NCBI GenBank assembly: GCA_037178975.1
Contig: JASJZH010000001.1
Span: forward strand, 1-64,000
Source: Oscheius tipulae
Lineage: Eukaryota > Nematoda > Chromadorea > Rhabditida > Rhabditidae
Direction of reading: 5' to 3'
Length of the DNA: 64,000 bases
Part shown: in pieces, positions 37,937 through 49,758 of the stretch
How the letters are laid out: each line of letters starts with the position of its first letter
Position numbering within the stretch: position 1 is the first letter of the stretch
The notes under the pieces: model-generated
Databases searched by the model: none
The model's input: the letters and a program-made list of their open reading frames with translations, nothing else
What the model was told of the DNA's origin: nothing
Translations under genes and position numbers: made by a program

Positions 37937-39943
37937 ATGTCCTGGCTGACAAAGATCAGTGATATGGCCGGAAAAGCCGAAGATATGCTGAATCGACTGG
38001 ATCAGACCACAGGTTTGGTAGTTTTCTTGGTTGTGGTACCAAAATGGGCCTTCAGGGGAAGTGGTGAGTCAGGCAAAGAACAGTAGCTCCATTGGAAAAC
38101 GGAGCAATTCTTATGCTACGTTGAAGAATCAGGTAACCGATGTCTATCTGTCTCTTAGTCTTTATTTCTCTTTGTTTCTTTGTCTCTCTGTCTCTCTCAC
38201 TGTTCCTCAAAAGCTCTGGTTTCTAGGCAAGCCAAGATGTGGACATCCACACTGAGGAGATCGGTAGAAGCGGACCGTCTCTACCATCCAGAACACATTC
38301 AGAATATGCTGCTGGACAGCCTACTGGAAGAAGAAAACTCAATGATAGGTAAGAGATGACAGCTCCGCGCACCCGAAATTTGTCCAGCTTCGCACCCAGC
38401 ACTTCAATAGTAATGGAAAAAGAACGGTTCGACGAGTTCTCTCTCCTCAACGATGACTCTGCTTCAGTGACTCAGGTGAATCTGACTGTCTCTCTTTTTA
38501 TTTACCTTTCCAGGAAATCGAATCCAGAAGTAGGCGATCTAGCGGGGGAAGGAGCGGAGTTTCTACGACTGCCTCTCATCATAGTGTTCTGTCAGAGCAG
38601 CCCGATTTGAAGTCGCAGATTTGGGCGAAAGACACACAAATCTCCTCGATGAAGACAAAATTGGCTGAGCTAGAAAGGAGACTCGAGAAGCGCAGCCAGG
38701 AGTTTTATGAGTTGAAGGCAGAAAAGGAGATGCTGGAACAGAGACTGGCTCAGAATACTAGTTCAGACAGTATAGAAGAACTGCAATTGGCCAGGTAAGC
38801 AAGAGACAGAGAGACAGAGACATGTAATTCCAGGAAGAAGGTCCAGGAACAGAAGGACATGCTCATGGACGAATGTTCGCAGATGAAGAGAAAGGTCACA
38901 ATTATGGAAGACGAGGTCCGAGCCATGGCTGACCAGCTCCGTCTGGCCAAATTCAACCTATCCGAGAACAAGAAGGAGTTTGATGGCTACAAGGAAAAGG
39001 CCCAGAAGATTCTCCAGGCCAAAGAAAAGCTGATTGACTCGCTGAAGACGGAACAGGGCGTCAGTCATGGAGCCGATCGTCCTGGTCACCTCGTTTTGGC
39101 CGAGCTCGAAGAGATGAAAGTCGAGCGAGACTTGGCTCGAGCTGACCTCGAAGCGGCACAGCTCCAGCTATACAATTTGCGTTCCGACATGGAAGAGCTG
39201 GAGAATCAATTGAGAGAGGAGCAGATTCAGGCTAGTAACAGCTCCCTGTTTAACACATTATTTTCAGCAAAGTGAGCTCCGTCGACAGCACATGGACGAG
39301 CGTTGCAGCTGGCAATCTTCGGTCAATCTCCTGAATGAGAAGATCGAATGTTCGAGAATCGAGAACGGCTTTATCAAGCAGGAAATGAAGAGACAGGGAG
39401 ACGATTTGGCTAAGCAGCTCGAGGAGAAAGAGAAGCAGCTGCGGAGGAGCGTAGAGGCACAGAGGTCGATGAAAAGAGAAGAAGAGTACAGGAATGACCC
39501 AACAGCTGGAGAAAAACTGATGCAGAAACAAGTCGAGCTGGAAGATACTCTTAGACAGAATCATACTTTGACCTTGAGGCTGGAGAGGCTGCAGGTGAGA
39601 GAGAGAGTGACAGGGACAGAGACAGAGACAGGAAGGGGCAGAGGTAGGGACAACGACAGAGACCGACTTTTCTCTTTAGAAATCCTCTCGTGAAACCGTA
39701 ATCCCGATGGAATACGCGGCTCCCTCACTCTCAGTCGGCCGAAACCCTACTGCTCAGAAAGCCCTAACTGTTCTGGACACCCTGACCTTCAAATTCATCT
39801 CCATGCTTCGGAACTACCCGACGGCGCGTCTGGTTGTGGCCTTTTACTTTGTACTCATCCATCTTTGGGTCTTTTTCATCATCTGCACTTACACGCCGGA
39901 GATTCACGATCACGACAGCTTCCCCGCGTCTCCTACTGCCTAG
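37937..39943 (+). CDS. GOLGA5: Golgin-84 (Golgi membrane tether)
   Basis: A C-terminally anchored coiled-coil protein of the Golgi rim. Exons 37937-38012, 38056-38132, 38227-38348, 38388-38475, 38514-38794, 38834-39230, 39268-39594 and 39680-39943 join in phase to 543 residues. It starts [20 protein letters not shown], as golgin-84 does, has a Ser-rich low-complexity N-terminal third, then a long coiled coil. The tail has the family pattern [20 protein letters not shown], a membrane span, then [11 protein letters not shown]. One 37-base intron (39231-39267) starts GC instead of GT. AATAAA lies at 40078. Confidence 0.93.
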
Positions 39944-40578
39944 AGTGCCTGTATTTTTGGTGTCTTTTAACCTCGTCGAATTGAATAACCAAATGGTTAC
40001 TTTTTTTTAGCCTTTTATGGTAAATTCCTACTCCCAGAGTTGTGATAACAGATTTCTTAGGGTTGTAACTATGTGCAAATAAAGATTTTATGGTTCCAAG
40101 CATGTGTTTTCTGTGTATTTGGTGTATTTTGCACTAAAATATCGCTAATAGAAAGAACAAAAAAAAAATTTCAAGTTTTGAATGCCCGCGTGTTAGCAGC
40201 GCTAGCAATAAAAACAAAACTGTTTTCTTAATATTATTTTTTCTTTTCATCCTTGGATGATTTCCTTATTTCCCTACTTTTTTTTTTAGCAAAAAAGTAT
40301 TACCACGTCTTTCCGATGACGAAAGCCTCTTTATGACGAAAGTTCAAAACTATGAGTCAGCAAGACGCTGTTTCAGTGATAACCGTGCTTCTCTCATAAT
40401 CTTCCCTTTTATCCATTTTTTCTGGGTTCTTCGATCCCAATTAATTCCTAGCGGTTTGTAAACCTGTGCTGCTAAAACATTGAAAGTTTTGAAAACCTCT
40501 TCCACCACATGAAAAACTTTCCTAAGCTCTGATTTTTTTAAGTCTTCTGTTCAGATATTTAGTTCTTTTTCAGCAGAA
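39944..40578. other. Spacer between golgin-84 and VTA1
   Basis: 3' untranslated region of golgin-84 followed by AT-rich sequence. An acceptor TTTTTCAG ends at 40572, just before the VTA1 start codon. Nothing else was recognised. Confidence 0.5.
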
Positions 40579-42389
40579 ATGGCCACAAAAGTACCGCCAA
40601 CTTTAAAAGGAATCGCCAACTACGTGAAGATAGCCAACGAAAACTCTTCACGCGATCCGATTGTATATTACTGGTGTAAGTTCTGTTTTACTCAATTCGG
40701 ACATTCAAAAATCATTACAGGCCTCTTCTACGCCGTCAATCAGGCCCTCCACATCGACAAAAATAGTCCGGAAGCTCGACAATTCATCACAGGACTGCTT
40801 GGCACGTTGGAAGCGATCAAGAAGCAGCTCCAAGGAAACGAGGCCATTACTAGCGAGGTGGTGGCTCAAGCCCATCTGGAAAACTTTGCCTGGAAGCTGT
40901 TCAAGTACGCCGACGAGAAAGAGAAGGTCGGCAGCGTGGATAAGGGTGTCGTTCATGCCTTCTTCACCTCAGGCTTCGTCTTCGACGTCCTCTCGACTTT
41001 TGGAGAGGTTCGTAAACAGTTTCTGTCCTTTTTCTATCACAGTTTCAGATCGACGAAGGCGTCGCGAACACGAAAAAATACGCGAAATGGAAGTGCATGC
41101 AGATTGGAAAATGTCTGGCCGAGGGAACACCCTACGTTCCGAGCGGACAGCAGAAGAGTCAGCAAGACGAGGATGACGAGCTTCTGCGCCAGCTGACCTC
41201 GTTCGGAACGCCGGGACAGCCTCAGCCACAACAGCCTCCGCCGGCCTACGGGGCGAACCCATTCGAGCACAACTATAATCAGACGCCGATTGTCCCGGGA
41301 CATGCGCAGCTTCCTGGCGGCAATACCTACGGATTCACTGGTGAGATTTCTTTGTTTTCTTCTTGAAAAACTTCGGAGCACGATAGACTGTTGATGCTAT
41401 GACCCCTTTGGACAAATGAATCTTGGAAATCTGCTAACTTCTTGCCTTGGAAACACTCCCCCATGTTTTTTTCTCAGCAAACAGCTCGTAGAACAAGTTT
41501 GCCACCCAGGGAAATTGAACAAGGGTCGTGTAGTTTGAAATGACGATTCATACCAGTACGCCACTTATACCTTAAACGTTCAAAGGGCTAAAATGACGAT
41601 TCATACTAGAACACCACTTATACCTTAAACGTTCAAAGGGCAGATTCATTGTCCGCAACAGCCGTAACAGCGCCTCTTACCACTATACCACTTGTACAGT
41701 AAAACTTAGAACCACTAACTTTGTTTCGAGACCGGAATATGATTGCAGATTCTTTGTCAGCTTCTCATTTTCAGATCCCAGCGCCTATCGTCCACCAGTC
41801 CCTCCTCCGACTCCTCAAAATTACAGTAAGTTCCCCTTTTCCGTGTGTCTAAAGGCTACTTTCAGTCCCAGCAACCCCTCCCGTCCCAAAAGCTGCCAGC
41901 CCCACTCCCAGTACAGCCTCAGCCCCAGCAGGTAACCGTTCTTCTCTCTGTAAAGTGAATCGTCACTATTTTCAAACAGGTCCCGCTACAAACTTCTCTC
42001 CAAATGCATTTTTCGGTGTTTTTCACCTATTTTAATGGCTTCTAAGTGTGCGTGAAAAACTAAGGGTCAAAAACTACCCCAGAAGCGTGTACTGCATCGT
42101 AAAAAACGAAGAAAACAATGAACAAAAGATAAAAAAAATAAATTCAGGAAGAAGCTTATGGCGGGAACCGTTTTAAATAATTTAAATTGCTTGTCTCCAA
42201 ACTATTTACACGCAAACAATTGCTCGAAAAAATGGTTAAGTTACAGCTCCGGGAGCCGTGAAGCAGCCCACAATGCAGGAATTTACCGAGGCCAAGAAGT
42301 TCATCAAATATGCCCTGAGCGCCATCGATTTCGAGGACACCAAGGCTGTCGTCGACAATCTTCAGAAGGCCATTCGTCTCATGGAATAA
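40579..42389 (+). CDS. VTA1: VTA1/LIP5, activator of the Vps4 ATPase
   Basis: VTA1 stimulates Vps4 and binds ESCRT-III tails. Exons 40579-40675, 40721-41007, 41049-41340, 41775-41825, 41866-41931 and 42247-42389 join in phase. The N-terminal tandem MIT region has YYWCLFYAVNQALHI and KLFKYADEKEKVGSVDKGVV. The middle is a Pro/Gln/Ala-rich linker. The C-terminal VSL dimerisation helices are EFTEAKKFIKYALSAIDFED and TKAVVDNLQKAIRLM. Intron 3 carries a SINE-like copy with an internal tandem duplication. RALBP1 begins 153 bases downstream. Confidence 0.95.
41493..41705 (-). repeat. tRNA-derived SINE-like element, copy d, with internal tandem duplication
   Basis: The minus strand has a strong A box (TGGTATAGTGGTAAGAGGCGC) near 41690 and a weak B box near 41510. 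Between them a unit of about 53 bases is repeated (41538-41590 and 41592-41642) with few differences. It is antisense to VTA1. Confidence 0.6.
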
Positions 42390-42542
42390 CAGCGATTATT
42401 CCTTGTATATCCCCCTTTTTGTGTAACTTTGTCTCAAGGAGTAAACTCTTCAAAAATGCCTGCTCTGTTGTCTTCTAGTTGGTGTCCGGTCCGTCTCTTA
42501 CCTTTGTCAAATGTCCTGTCTTCTAACCCCTAGAAGAACAGC

Positions 42543-45500
42543 ATGGTGGAGGAGTCGCAGAAGAAGAAAAAGGGCCCGTTGAAATTGTAAGTTTTAGCAA
42601 AGAAAAAAGGCTAATCTCTTGGCAGGGTATCGAGGAAGTCAACAAAAAAAATACTGGGCATTGGAAAGTGGAAGAAGTTGGATAGTGGAGAGAAAACGCA
42701 ACCGGAGACGAAGGGTACAGATGTGAGTGCATTTTGGTATCTGGAGCAAGTGTTCCTAAAGCTATTGTCTGTCCTGTGCCTCTCAAAATTGACGTATAGT
42801 TCATTTCCAACGAAAAGCGGCAGTTTAGTAGACTTTTCCCGTCACGAACTTTGAAAATTCCGCGCGAGTTTCTGGGATTTCATGTCTCTGAATTCGATGG
42901 TGAGCTCAAAATAGGCATTTCTCTATGCTTACACTTTTTGGGCAGCTATTCCGAGCTAATCGGACCGTAAAAAAGTCCGCCTTAACTAAAGAAAGGTAAG
43001 GTTCTTGGAGCGAACGGCCTCTGGCAAAAGGTAGGATGAGAAACAAAGGCAATTCTTTTAGAGCAGTTTGCTATGAAAATATTGGAAGCAAACTGGAAAT
43101 TCGAATTTCTAGACACCCAGGCCCGTGATTGGTCTTCCACTAACATCAGCCGTCGAATTGAACCCATCCTTCGACGGAATCCCTCTTCCTGCCTTTTTCC
43201 GTCAGGCCCTCGATTTTGTCGAAGCCCAGGGCCTAAAACAGGAAGGAATCTACCGAATATCGAGTCCAAAGTCAAGACTGGACGAGCTGGAAGCCAATGC
43301 GGGAAGGGAAGGTATAGAGCTGAACTTCTTCGACGCCCATGAGGCGGCAGGGTTGATAAAAAGGTATGGGAACGAGCGCTGAAGTAAAAAGAATGTCCCA
43401 GATTTCTCCGCCAGCTCCCTCACACACTCCTGGACCCGGAAGTCGAGCAGGTGGTCGCGAAATGTGGCTGTGGCCTGCTAGAACAGTGTAGCTGTCCCGT
43501 CTTGACGGCTCTGAAAGAACAGCTCGCCAGAATCGAAAGACCGTACTTCTACATGCTGGCATATGTTTTTTTGCACGCGAGAAGAGTCATAGCCATGGTG
43601 AGTTCTGAAATTCTTGAATAGAGAGAGAGGGGACAGATCTTTGACGACTTTCTACCCTGGAAGTGACTACATTCTCAGAGCTTGTAGAACCCGCAGCTTC
43701 AAGTCTATGGCTTCGGGTAGTCGGTCTAAGTCCGCCTCACATCACGCAGGCCAGTCCCTTTTCAGCTCAGCTCTCCTCTTAGCAGTTGTAGACGCGACTC
43801 GTGGCTTCTGGAAAATTACTGAGAGATGCAATAGTCAATGGTACAGGACAACGTGTAAACAGTAGTAGACTAGTGCCGGTAGACAGTACGTAGAATAGAG
43901 TGGGCTGCCAGAGACCGCCTATAGGACTGGACACTTAGCAATAGAAACAATGGACAACAAGAGTGTACGGAGAGACTGAACAATAGAATGGACATTAGGC
44001 AAGTAGTGAACTGGACAGAGAGAGCGGTGGCCAGTGGACAGTGGTGGAAATGCAGGTAATTGCTCGAATTGGAATGTTTTAGAGACAAAAGTTGCAAAGC
44101 TTGCATTGTTTCAAATCGAGAGACAATAAAAGAAGTTAGGAGGAATATTTGCTAATTGTCTGTGAAACTAAATAAGCTTCGGGGTAGACTACTAGCCGGG
44201 GAAATATGCGTCTTTCTGACTCTGTCTCTATATGTCTTTTTAATGTAAATCTGTCTGTCTGTCAGACTCTCTGCAAGCTATCTGACCAGGTGTTACTACA
44301 GGTCACTTTTAGGAACACTCTGTTTACAAATTGTTCTTGCGAATCTTTGTCCTCCCCTGCTGATCGTGACTCGTGTTCATATAAAAATGGACGATAACAA
44401 CAATCGTCCTTTTCGTTCAAGTCCCAATCTTTCTTTTTCTCCTTCTACGCTTGTGACTGCCTCCAATGCCTCACGATTCCAGGAACCCGAGAACAAAATG
44501 TCGCTCCAAGCACTAGGGCTCCTTCTCCAGGCCGTTCTGGACCTCACCCAGAAGATGATCTGCTACCTCATCAACAATCCCAGTCTCTTCTCGACAATCT
44601 CCATCGAACCGTAAGTATCTTTATTATTTGAGCAAAAAGGGTGGGGAAAAATGGAGATTATGACCTCGTGTTGAGTTCAATCTCCTCCATGCCATCTTCG
44701 ACATGAGCTGGACTCTTTTTCGGGCTCTGTGGTGCGACTTTGTTCTTTTCTAAAGTCTTCTTTTTCTGCAAAGTTTTCATTTTTGAGGGCTGGAAAATCA
44801 GAAGATACCTTGAGAAAAAGGGCAACGGCCACCACCACAATCAGGGTAAGTAGCCCCAGAACAGCAGCGGTGGCTATGAGTGTGAGAGGACCTGAAGCTT
44901 TGAGTCAGGTAGTCAGAAGACTAACTGACCAGCACTGTGAGTACCGCCTCCTTTGACGTTATCGGCTTCCGATAGTGGGTACTCGACTTTGGGAGAATCT
45001 GTTGGGAAGAGAGTGTCGTTGGTCTGGGTTCCGACGACGAGATTGGGCTGAAAGTTATTGTAAACATAAGAAGAAGAGACCGAAAGATAGGGGGTCAGAG
45101 AAACCGAGAGATAGAGAGACAAAGCACTCACAATTTTGAAAGGAGTGGTAGTCTCATCCTCCTCATCCGTACCTGTCGTTGCCATCGTCGACATGGTTGT
45201 CGTGTCCAGGCTCTCGTCATAGCTCTAAACATTCCAGATTTACCCTGGTATCCTGATCTCTCTCTCTCTCACCACAAGTTTCGTTGAATCCACCTCGAAG
45301 ACCGGCTGTCCCTTCAGAGTCCATGGTCTGGCACAAAGAGTCTCATTCCCATTGCTCAAAAGGAAATCTTTGCCCTCCTTCGCTGAGGACTTGTATCTTT
45401 CGTCCACAGTGGAAACAACTAGAGCATCGAGTTCAATAAAAAAATGTAAGAGCAACTCACAGGAAGCGATTGCGTCGTCGCAGATCAGCGGGTTCTTGGA

Positions 45501-48500
45501 AATGTCCAGTTCTTCTAGAGCTGGCAGTTCAGTTAGGATCTCTGTGGGAAGACTTTTGAGACTGTTCTTGGACAGATTGAGGATTTTCAAAGTCTCTTTC
45601 TGCGTCTTGAAAGTATCCGGAGCGATGAAACTAATGTTGCAGGTGGAGATGTCCAAGTTCTGGAAGTTTGTGAATCTTTGCCTCTCTGTCTCAGAGGCGA
45701 TCGGAGTCTTTTGGATAAAAACTGCGACTATAACCGGCACTCGCTAATCTATAGAGTTTCCAAGTTTTTCGCTTGGAGTTCAAACGTCACGAAGAGTTGT
45801 TGGTTCGATTCCCGCCGATACAAAACTTTTTTGTTTTTTACTTTCAGGGGTTCTCAAGGGCGCTGATCACGAATCTGATCTCCGTTCACGCTAAGAACGA
45901 GCTAGACCGACCAAAAAAGACAAGAAACTAACGACTGTCTCCCTGTCACTCTACCTGTAACTTCTTGTACTCGGACAGCATGTCCGAGTGCAGACGGTCC
46001 AGTTGGCACTCACTAATCTGTAGAGTTTCCAAGTTTTCCAGACCGGTCGGAGGAAACTGAAAAATTAGGATCTCCTTCTGTTTCTCAGTAGTACTAACAT
46101 TTGTAAATGGATTGTGTCTCAGATTGAGCATAGTCAAATGATCCCTGAGTCCGGAAAAGATCATAGCTGGAAGCTCTTTCAGCTCGTTCCACCCAATGTC
46201 CAAATCCTTGAGACTATCCAATCCGGTAAAGACATCCTTTTCTAAGTCTCTAAAACCCTGGGAATTGTCAGGAGCAGAAACAGTAACCTACCGAATGTAG
46301 TTCCCAGCCAGGGTCAGTCTCTCTAGCTGTGTGAGCCCATCAAAGGCGTATGCTGACACATTTTCAATCAAATTCACCCTCAAGTCTAGCATTTTTAAGC
46401 TCTTCAGTGGGGCGAAAACGCCTGGGTCCAGCTTGGGAATACTACAACCGCTCAGTTTGAGTTCCTCCAAGTTGGACAGAGAGTTGAAGAGTTCCATTGG
46501 CGGCTCGAAAAGACCATCAGCACGGGACAGATCGAGAATCTTTAGCGACTTGAGCTGTCCGATCTCGGCCAAAAAGGTCTCATTCATGAAGTTGTGGTCT
46601 CCAGCGACGAGAGTTTCTAGCTGGTCGAGTCCGGCAAAGGTTCCCTCAGGTAGATTGGTCAGTTGGTTATTAGAAATGTCGAGGTAGATGAGCTGAAATG
46701 GGTATATCTCTGTCTCTCTATCTCTACCTGTTTCCAGAGTATTAAACTAGAAGACTCACCTCCTTCTTGTTCTCAAAAAGCCTCGAATTCAGTTCTTGGA
46801 GTTTATTCGCGGATAGATCCAAATTTCTAACAGTCTTCAGATTGTTGACAGCTTCTGGGACCTCCTAAAACTTGCCTTTTTCGAAAATAATTCCCACAAC
46901 AGTACCAAAAGATTGCAAGAGTGTATAGTAACGTTTTGAAGACTATCCTCGAGCCCATTGAAAACGTCCTTGCCGACTATCAAAGGATCAGAGCTGGTGC
47001 ATTCCCTTATCTCAACACCATGAAGTTTTGGCGCCAACTCCCCTAGTTTCGGAACACCGTCTTCGGGAAATTCCATGTGCTGGATGTGAATCTGAAAGCA
47101 TAGACAGTATGGGTAGAAAATCCCGATCTCTGACTCACCGTCCGCGTCACCATGCTGGCATTTTTTACGGCCTCGGTAGCGCGTCTCAAGTGGTCCGGAG
47201 TGGATCCATAGAGACAGGAAATTGCCACATTGGTCTTCTCTGTCACCTGGAAATGGGTTCTGCTGTCTCTATCATAAAACTCACTTCACAGAAGCATAAA
47301 AGAAGATTCTTCAGCCTGTCCTCATTGATCTCTGCATCATTTTCCAGGACGTCCACACTTGGACAGCCCGGAACCGACGGCTTCGCTGCCAAAGTCAGTG
47401 ACAGAAAGAATAGTGCCCAAACTGGGCTGGGCATCCTCTTTTCCCTGTGTGAATCCGATTTTAACCGTTTTATGGTTTGTCCTGGAAATTGTGGTTCGTT
47501 TGAGAACAGAAATGAGTGAAACAATTCGAAAATGATGAAACTTTCAAACTGGACTAATCGCGTTAGCGGTCGAGAATGTGTGGAACTGTTAGGGAAAGTG
47601 GACTGGATGTAAAGAGACAGAAAGACAGAGTGATATGAAGACAGGTAGATAGGGAGACAGGAAGACAGAGATAGAGTGCGAGAAACTATCTGGAAATAGT
47701 AGTGTAACAAGTCAATTTTCCTGATCCGAGAACCAGAATCCATGTGTTTATTTAGCAGTCCATAATAGCAGTGTTTATGTACCTAGACGTGAAGAAAAGT
47801 TACGCGCACCCTAAAAGTCTGCCCACTGAAAAACAGGAAGAATGTGTGGACAGAGGCAAGGATACAGGCTGGAAGAGATCGATTCCCGCAAAAGAAAAGC
47901 CCCGCGGGCTGCTGCTGGTAGTGGGGGGAGTTCGGGTCGGATAGCCCAGGATTTTGTGTATCAGGAAGATTTCAGCTACACTCCACCACGGAACTGTGCC
48001 ACCATTGAACAGTGGAAATGTGAGGACAAGCCCCTGATTGAGCAGGAACTGAAGAAACAGAACAATCTGTTGAATCATCTGCATCAACAGGTACGGTTAT
48101 CAAATAGCGGGATTCGGGACGAATTATGTTGTCTGTCTCTCTGACTCTGTGCTGGAAAGTGCGTGACCTTGGCGGCAGTCACCCTTTCACATAGTATCAG
48201 TAGCCGAGAGAGGATGAATAGGGAGTGAAAGAGAAAGGTTAAGATGAGGTGTGACAAAGAGACAGAGAGACGGAAAGACGAAGAAGATGAGAGACAGCGA
48301 GACAGAGCGTCAGAGAGACAGAGGTAGGGAGGAACATAGACAGACAGACACAGAAACAGAGAAAAAGAGAGACAGAGAAACAGCACAGAGAGACAAACTT
48401 CAAGACTTCTCCCTTGTTAATAAGCATGCCAATGAAGACACGATTGGACGGGAAAGAGATAAGAAGGACGAGTTTTGATGCATAATTAGGAGTGAGAATC

Positions 48501-49296
48501 CTTGGGTGCGGTTTCGACCCACCCACTATGGCGAAAAAGGAGAGATGCCAAGTAACGATAAGTGCCCAGGTTTGGTCTCCCTGCTGTAGTTTTTTTTTCC
48601 ACAGAGTCCATTTCACAAGTAGAGAAATCTGTCACCGTAACACTCACTGTCAAGTTTTTTTACAGATTTCTGGATCACGACGGGATCAAGACGTGAGCGC
48701 GGTGGAGGAACGACTTTGGCAGGTTCAGACCGCGATTACGGCATTGAAAAGAAGATTGAAGGTGAGAGACAGAGCAGGACCAATAACGTTACGTTCTGTC
48801 GTCTTCCGGCTGTTTTGACACCTTACTACTGGTTCTTGGACTTTTCGCATTCATTCTAGGAGAAAACTTGTTTCATCAGCTGATCACACCTGTACAATTT
48901 CAGGCAGTTGCTGAGCCGACAACAGTACAGGCACCAGGGCAAATGGATGAGAAGCCATGTGTAGAAATGTATGAAGAAAAGCAGCTCATGGCAGTTCAAG
49001 CTTCCTTGAGGTAAGTCTGTCTCTCTTTGTTCTCGATACACCTCCTCCTTTCCAGAAGCGACATATCCGACGAAAAGAGGCAAATTGCTATGCTCCTCTA
49101 TCAGCTCGAAGTGCTTGAAAAAAAGCACGGGGTACAGGAATCGTCCATCCCGGAACTCTCAGAATCTGTCCTTGAAGAAGAGGAAAAACGGAAGACGCTG
49201 ATTTCCGAAGTAGACAAGCTGAGAACTAATTGCGCCTTAATAAGAGCAAAGATCGAAATGGCTACCCAGGCCGGAATGATCAGCACGAGATTTTAG
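42543..49296 (+). CDS. RALBP1: RalA-binding protein 1 (RLIP76) homologue, RhoGAP
   Basis: A Ral effector with GAP activity for Rac/Cdc42 in endocytosis. Eleven exons (42543-42586, 42626-42722, 42800-42899, 42956-42995, 43121-43363, 43402-43597, 44483-44610, 47976-48090, 48666-48761, 48904-49010, 49056-49296) give 468 residues. A Lys-rich N-terminus leads to the RhoGAP domain: VIGLPLTSAVE, arginine finger in EGIYRISSPKSRLDEL, LRQLPHTLLDPE, NKMSLQALGLLLQ. After a 3,365-base intron come IEQELKKQNNLLNHLHQQ and EERLWQVQTAITALKRRL, which align with the human Ral-binding region (RRQEFLLNCLHRDL, EERLWEVQRILTALKRKL). Phase closes across the large intron (CC|C). A complete minus-strand LRR gene lies inside that intron. 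The exon at 42956 uses a weak CCGAG acceptor chosen by frame. Confidence 0.85.
44677..47434 (-). CDS. Leucine-rich-repeat single-pass membrane protein, nested in the RALBP1 intron
   Basis: About 640 residues in a dozen exons. MPSPVWALFFLSLTLAAKP is a signal peptide. Successive LRRs follow, for example LIYLDISNNQLTNLPEGTF, LEELKLSGCSIPKLDPGVF and LKILNLSKNSLKSLPTEIL. A Thr/Asp/Glu-rich stalk (DTTTMSTMATTG) precedes the span LIATAAVLGLLTLIVVVAVAL, which has 20-plus hydrophobic residues (LIATAAVLGLLT, LIVVVAVAL). A short charged tail ends the protein at 44677. A GT...AG stretch of 19 bases near 44800 would switch the tail to another frame but is too short for an ordinary intron, so it is read through. 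LRR type I receptors bind extracellular partners; the ligand here is unknown. Confidence 0.85.
45763..45830 (+). repeat. tRNA-derived SINE-like element, copy e
   Basis: The plus strand has GAGTTGTTGGTTCGATTCCC, a perfect B box, then CGCCGATACAAAAC. The A-box half is weak. It lies in an LRR-gene intron, antisense to that gene, directly after a copied piece of LRR exon (45736-45769). Confidence 0.55.
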
Positions 49297-49758
49297 ACAC
49301 TATATCGAAAATTTAAGCAGAAGACTAGTCGATGATCACTTATCCTGTTCCATATCCCCCACTATACTGAATCTTCCCTTGTACTGGTTGTGGTTTTGAT
49401 GATAGAAGCTCTCATATCCTGATGCAATAAAGTGTTGTCGAACTAGGCGGACAAAGCTGGAAACCGTTTTTAAATCCGTATACTCTCTGCAAAGCCGTAG
49501 CAACAGAATTACTGCATTCAAGCGAGATAACGTGGGAATTGTCCGGTGGCTAATATAAAAATGGAAGAGAAGCGGAGCCAATTTTACACTGCCGTCTCTC
49601 TGTCTCTGCCTCTGTCTCTTTTTCTCTCCGTCTCTCTGTCTGAAATTCCCACGGCGTCTCTCCGAATATACAGCAAAACTGGCCCGCCAACGGAGCGTTT
49701 TCAAACGCCCGCCAAGCCAAAACCTCCACACCTCATCCCTAGTTCTCTTCAGCTTCAA

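Noticed and set aside
41866..42052. Extra VTA1 exon after a CAAACAG acceptor near 41980
   Set aside because: It runs into an in-frame stop; skipping to 42247 keeps phase and the conserved C-terminal helices.
44483..44614. RhoGAP gene ending at the TAA at 44612
   Set aside because: The stop overlaps a good GTAAGT donor, and splicing to 47976 restores the RALBP1 C-terminal homology in phase.
47842..49296. Separate coiled-coil gene starting near 47842
   Set aside because: The coiled coil matches the RALBP1 Ral-binding region, which would otherwise be missing from the upstream gene.
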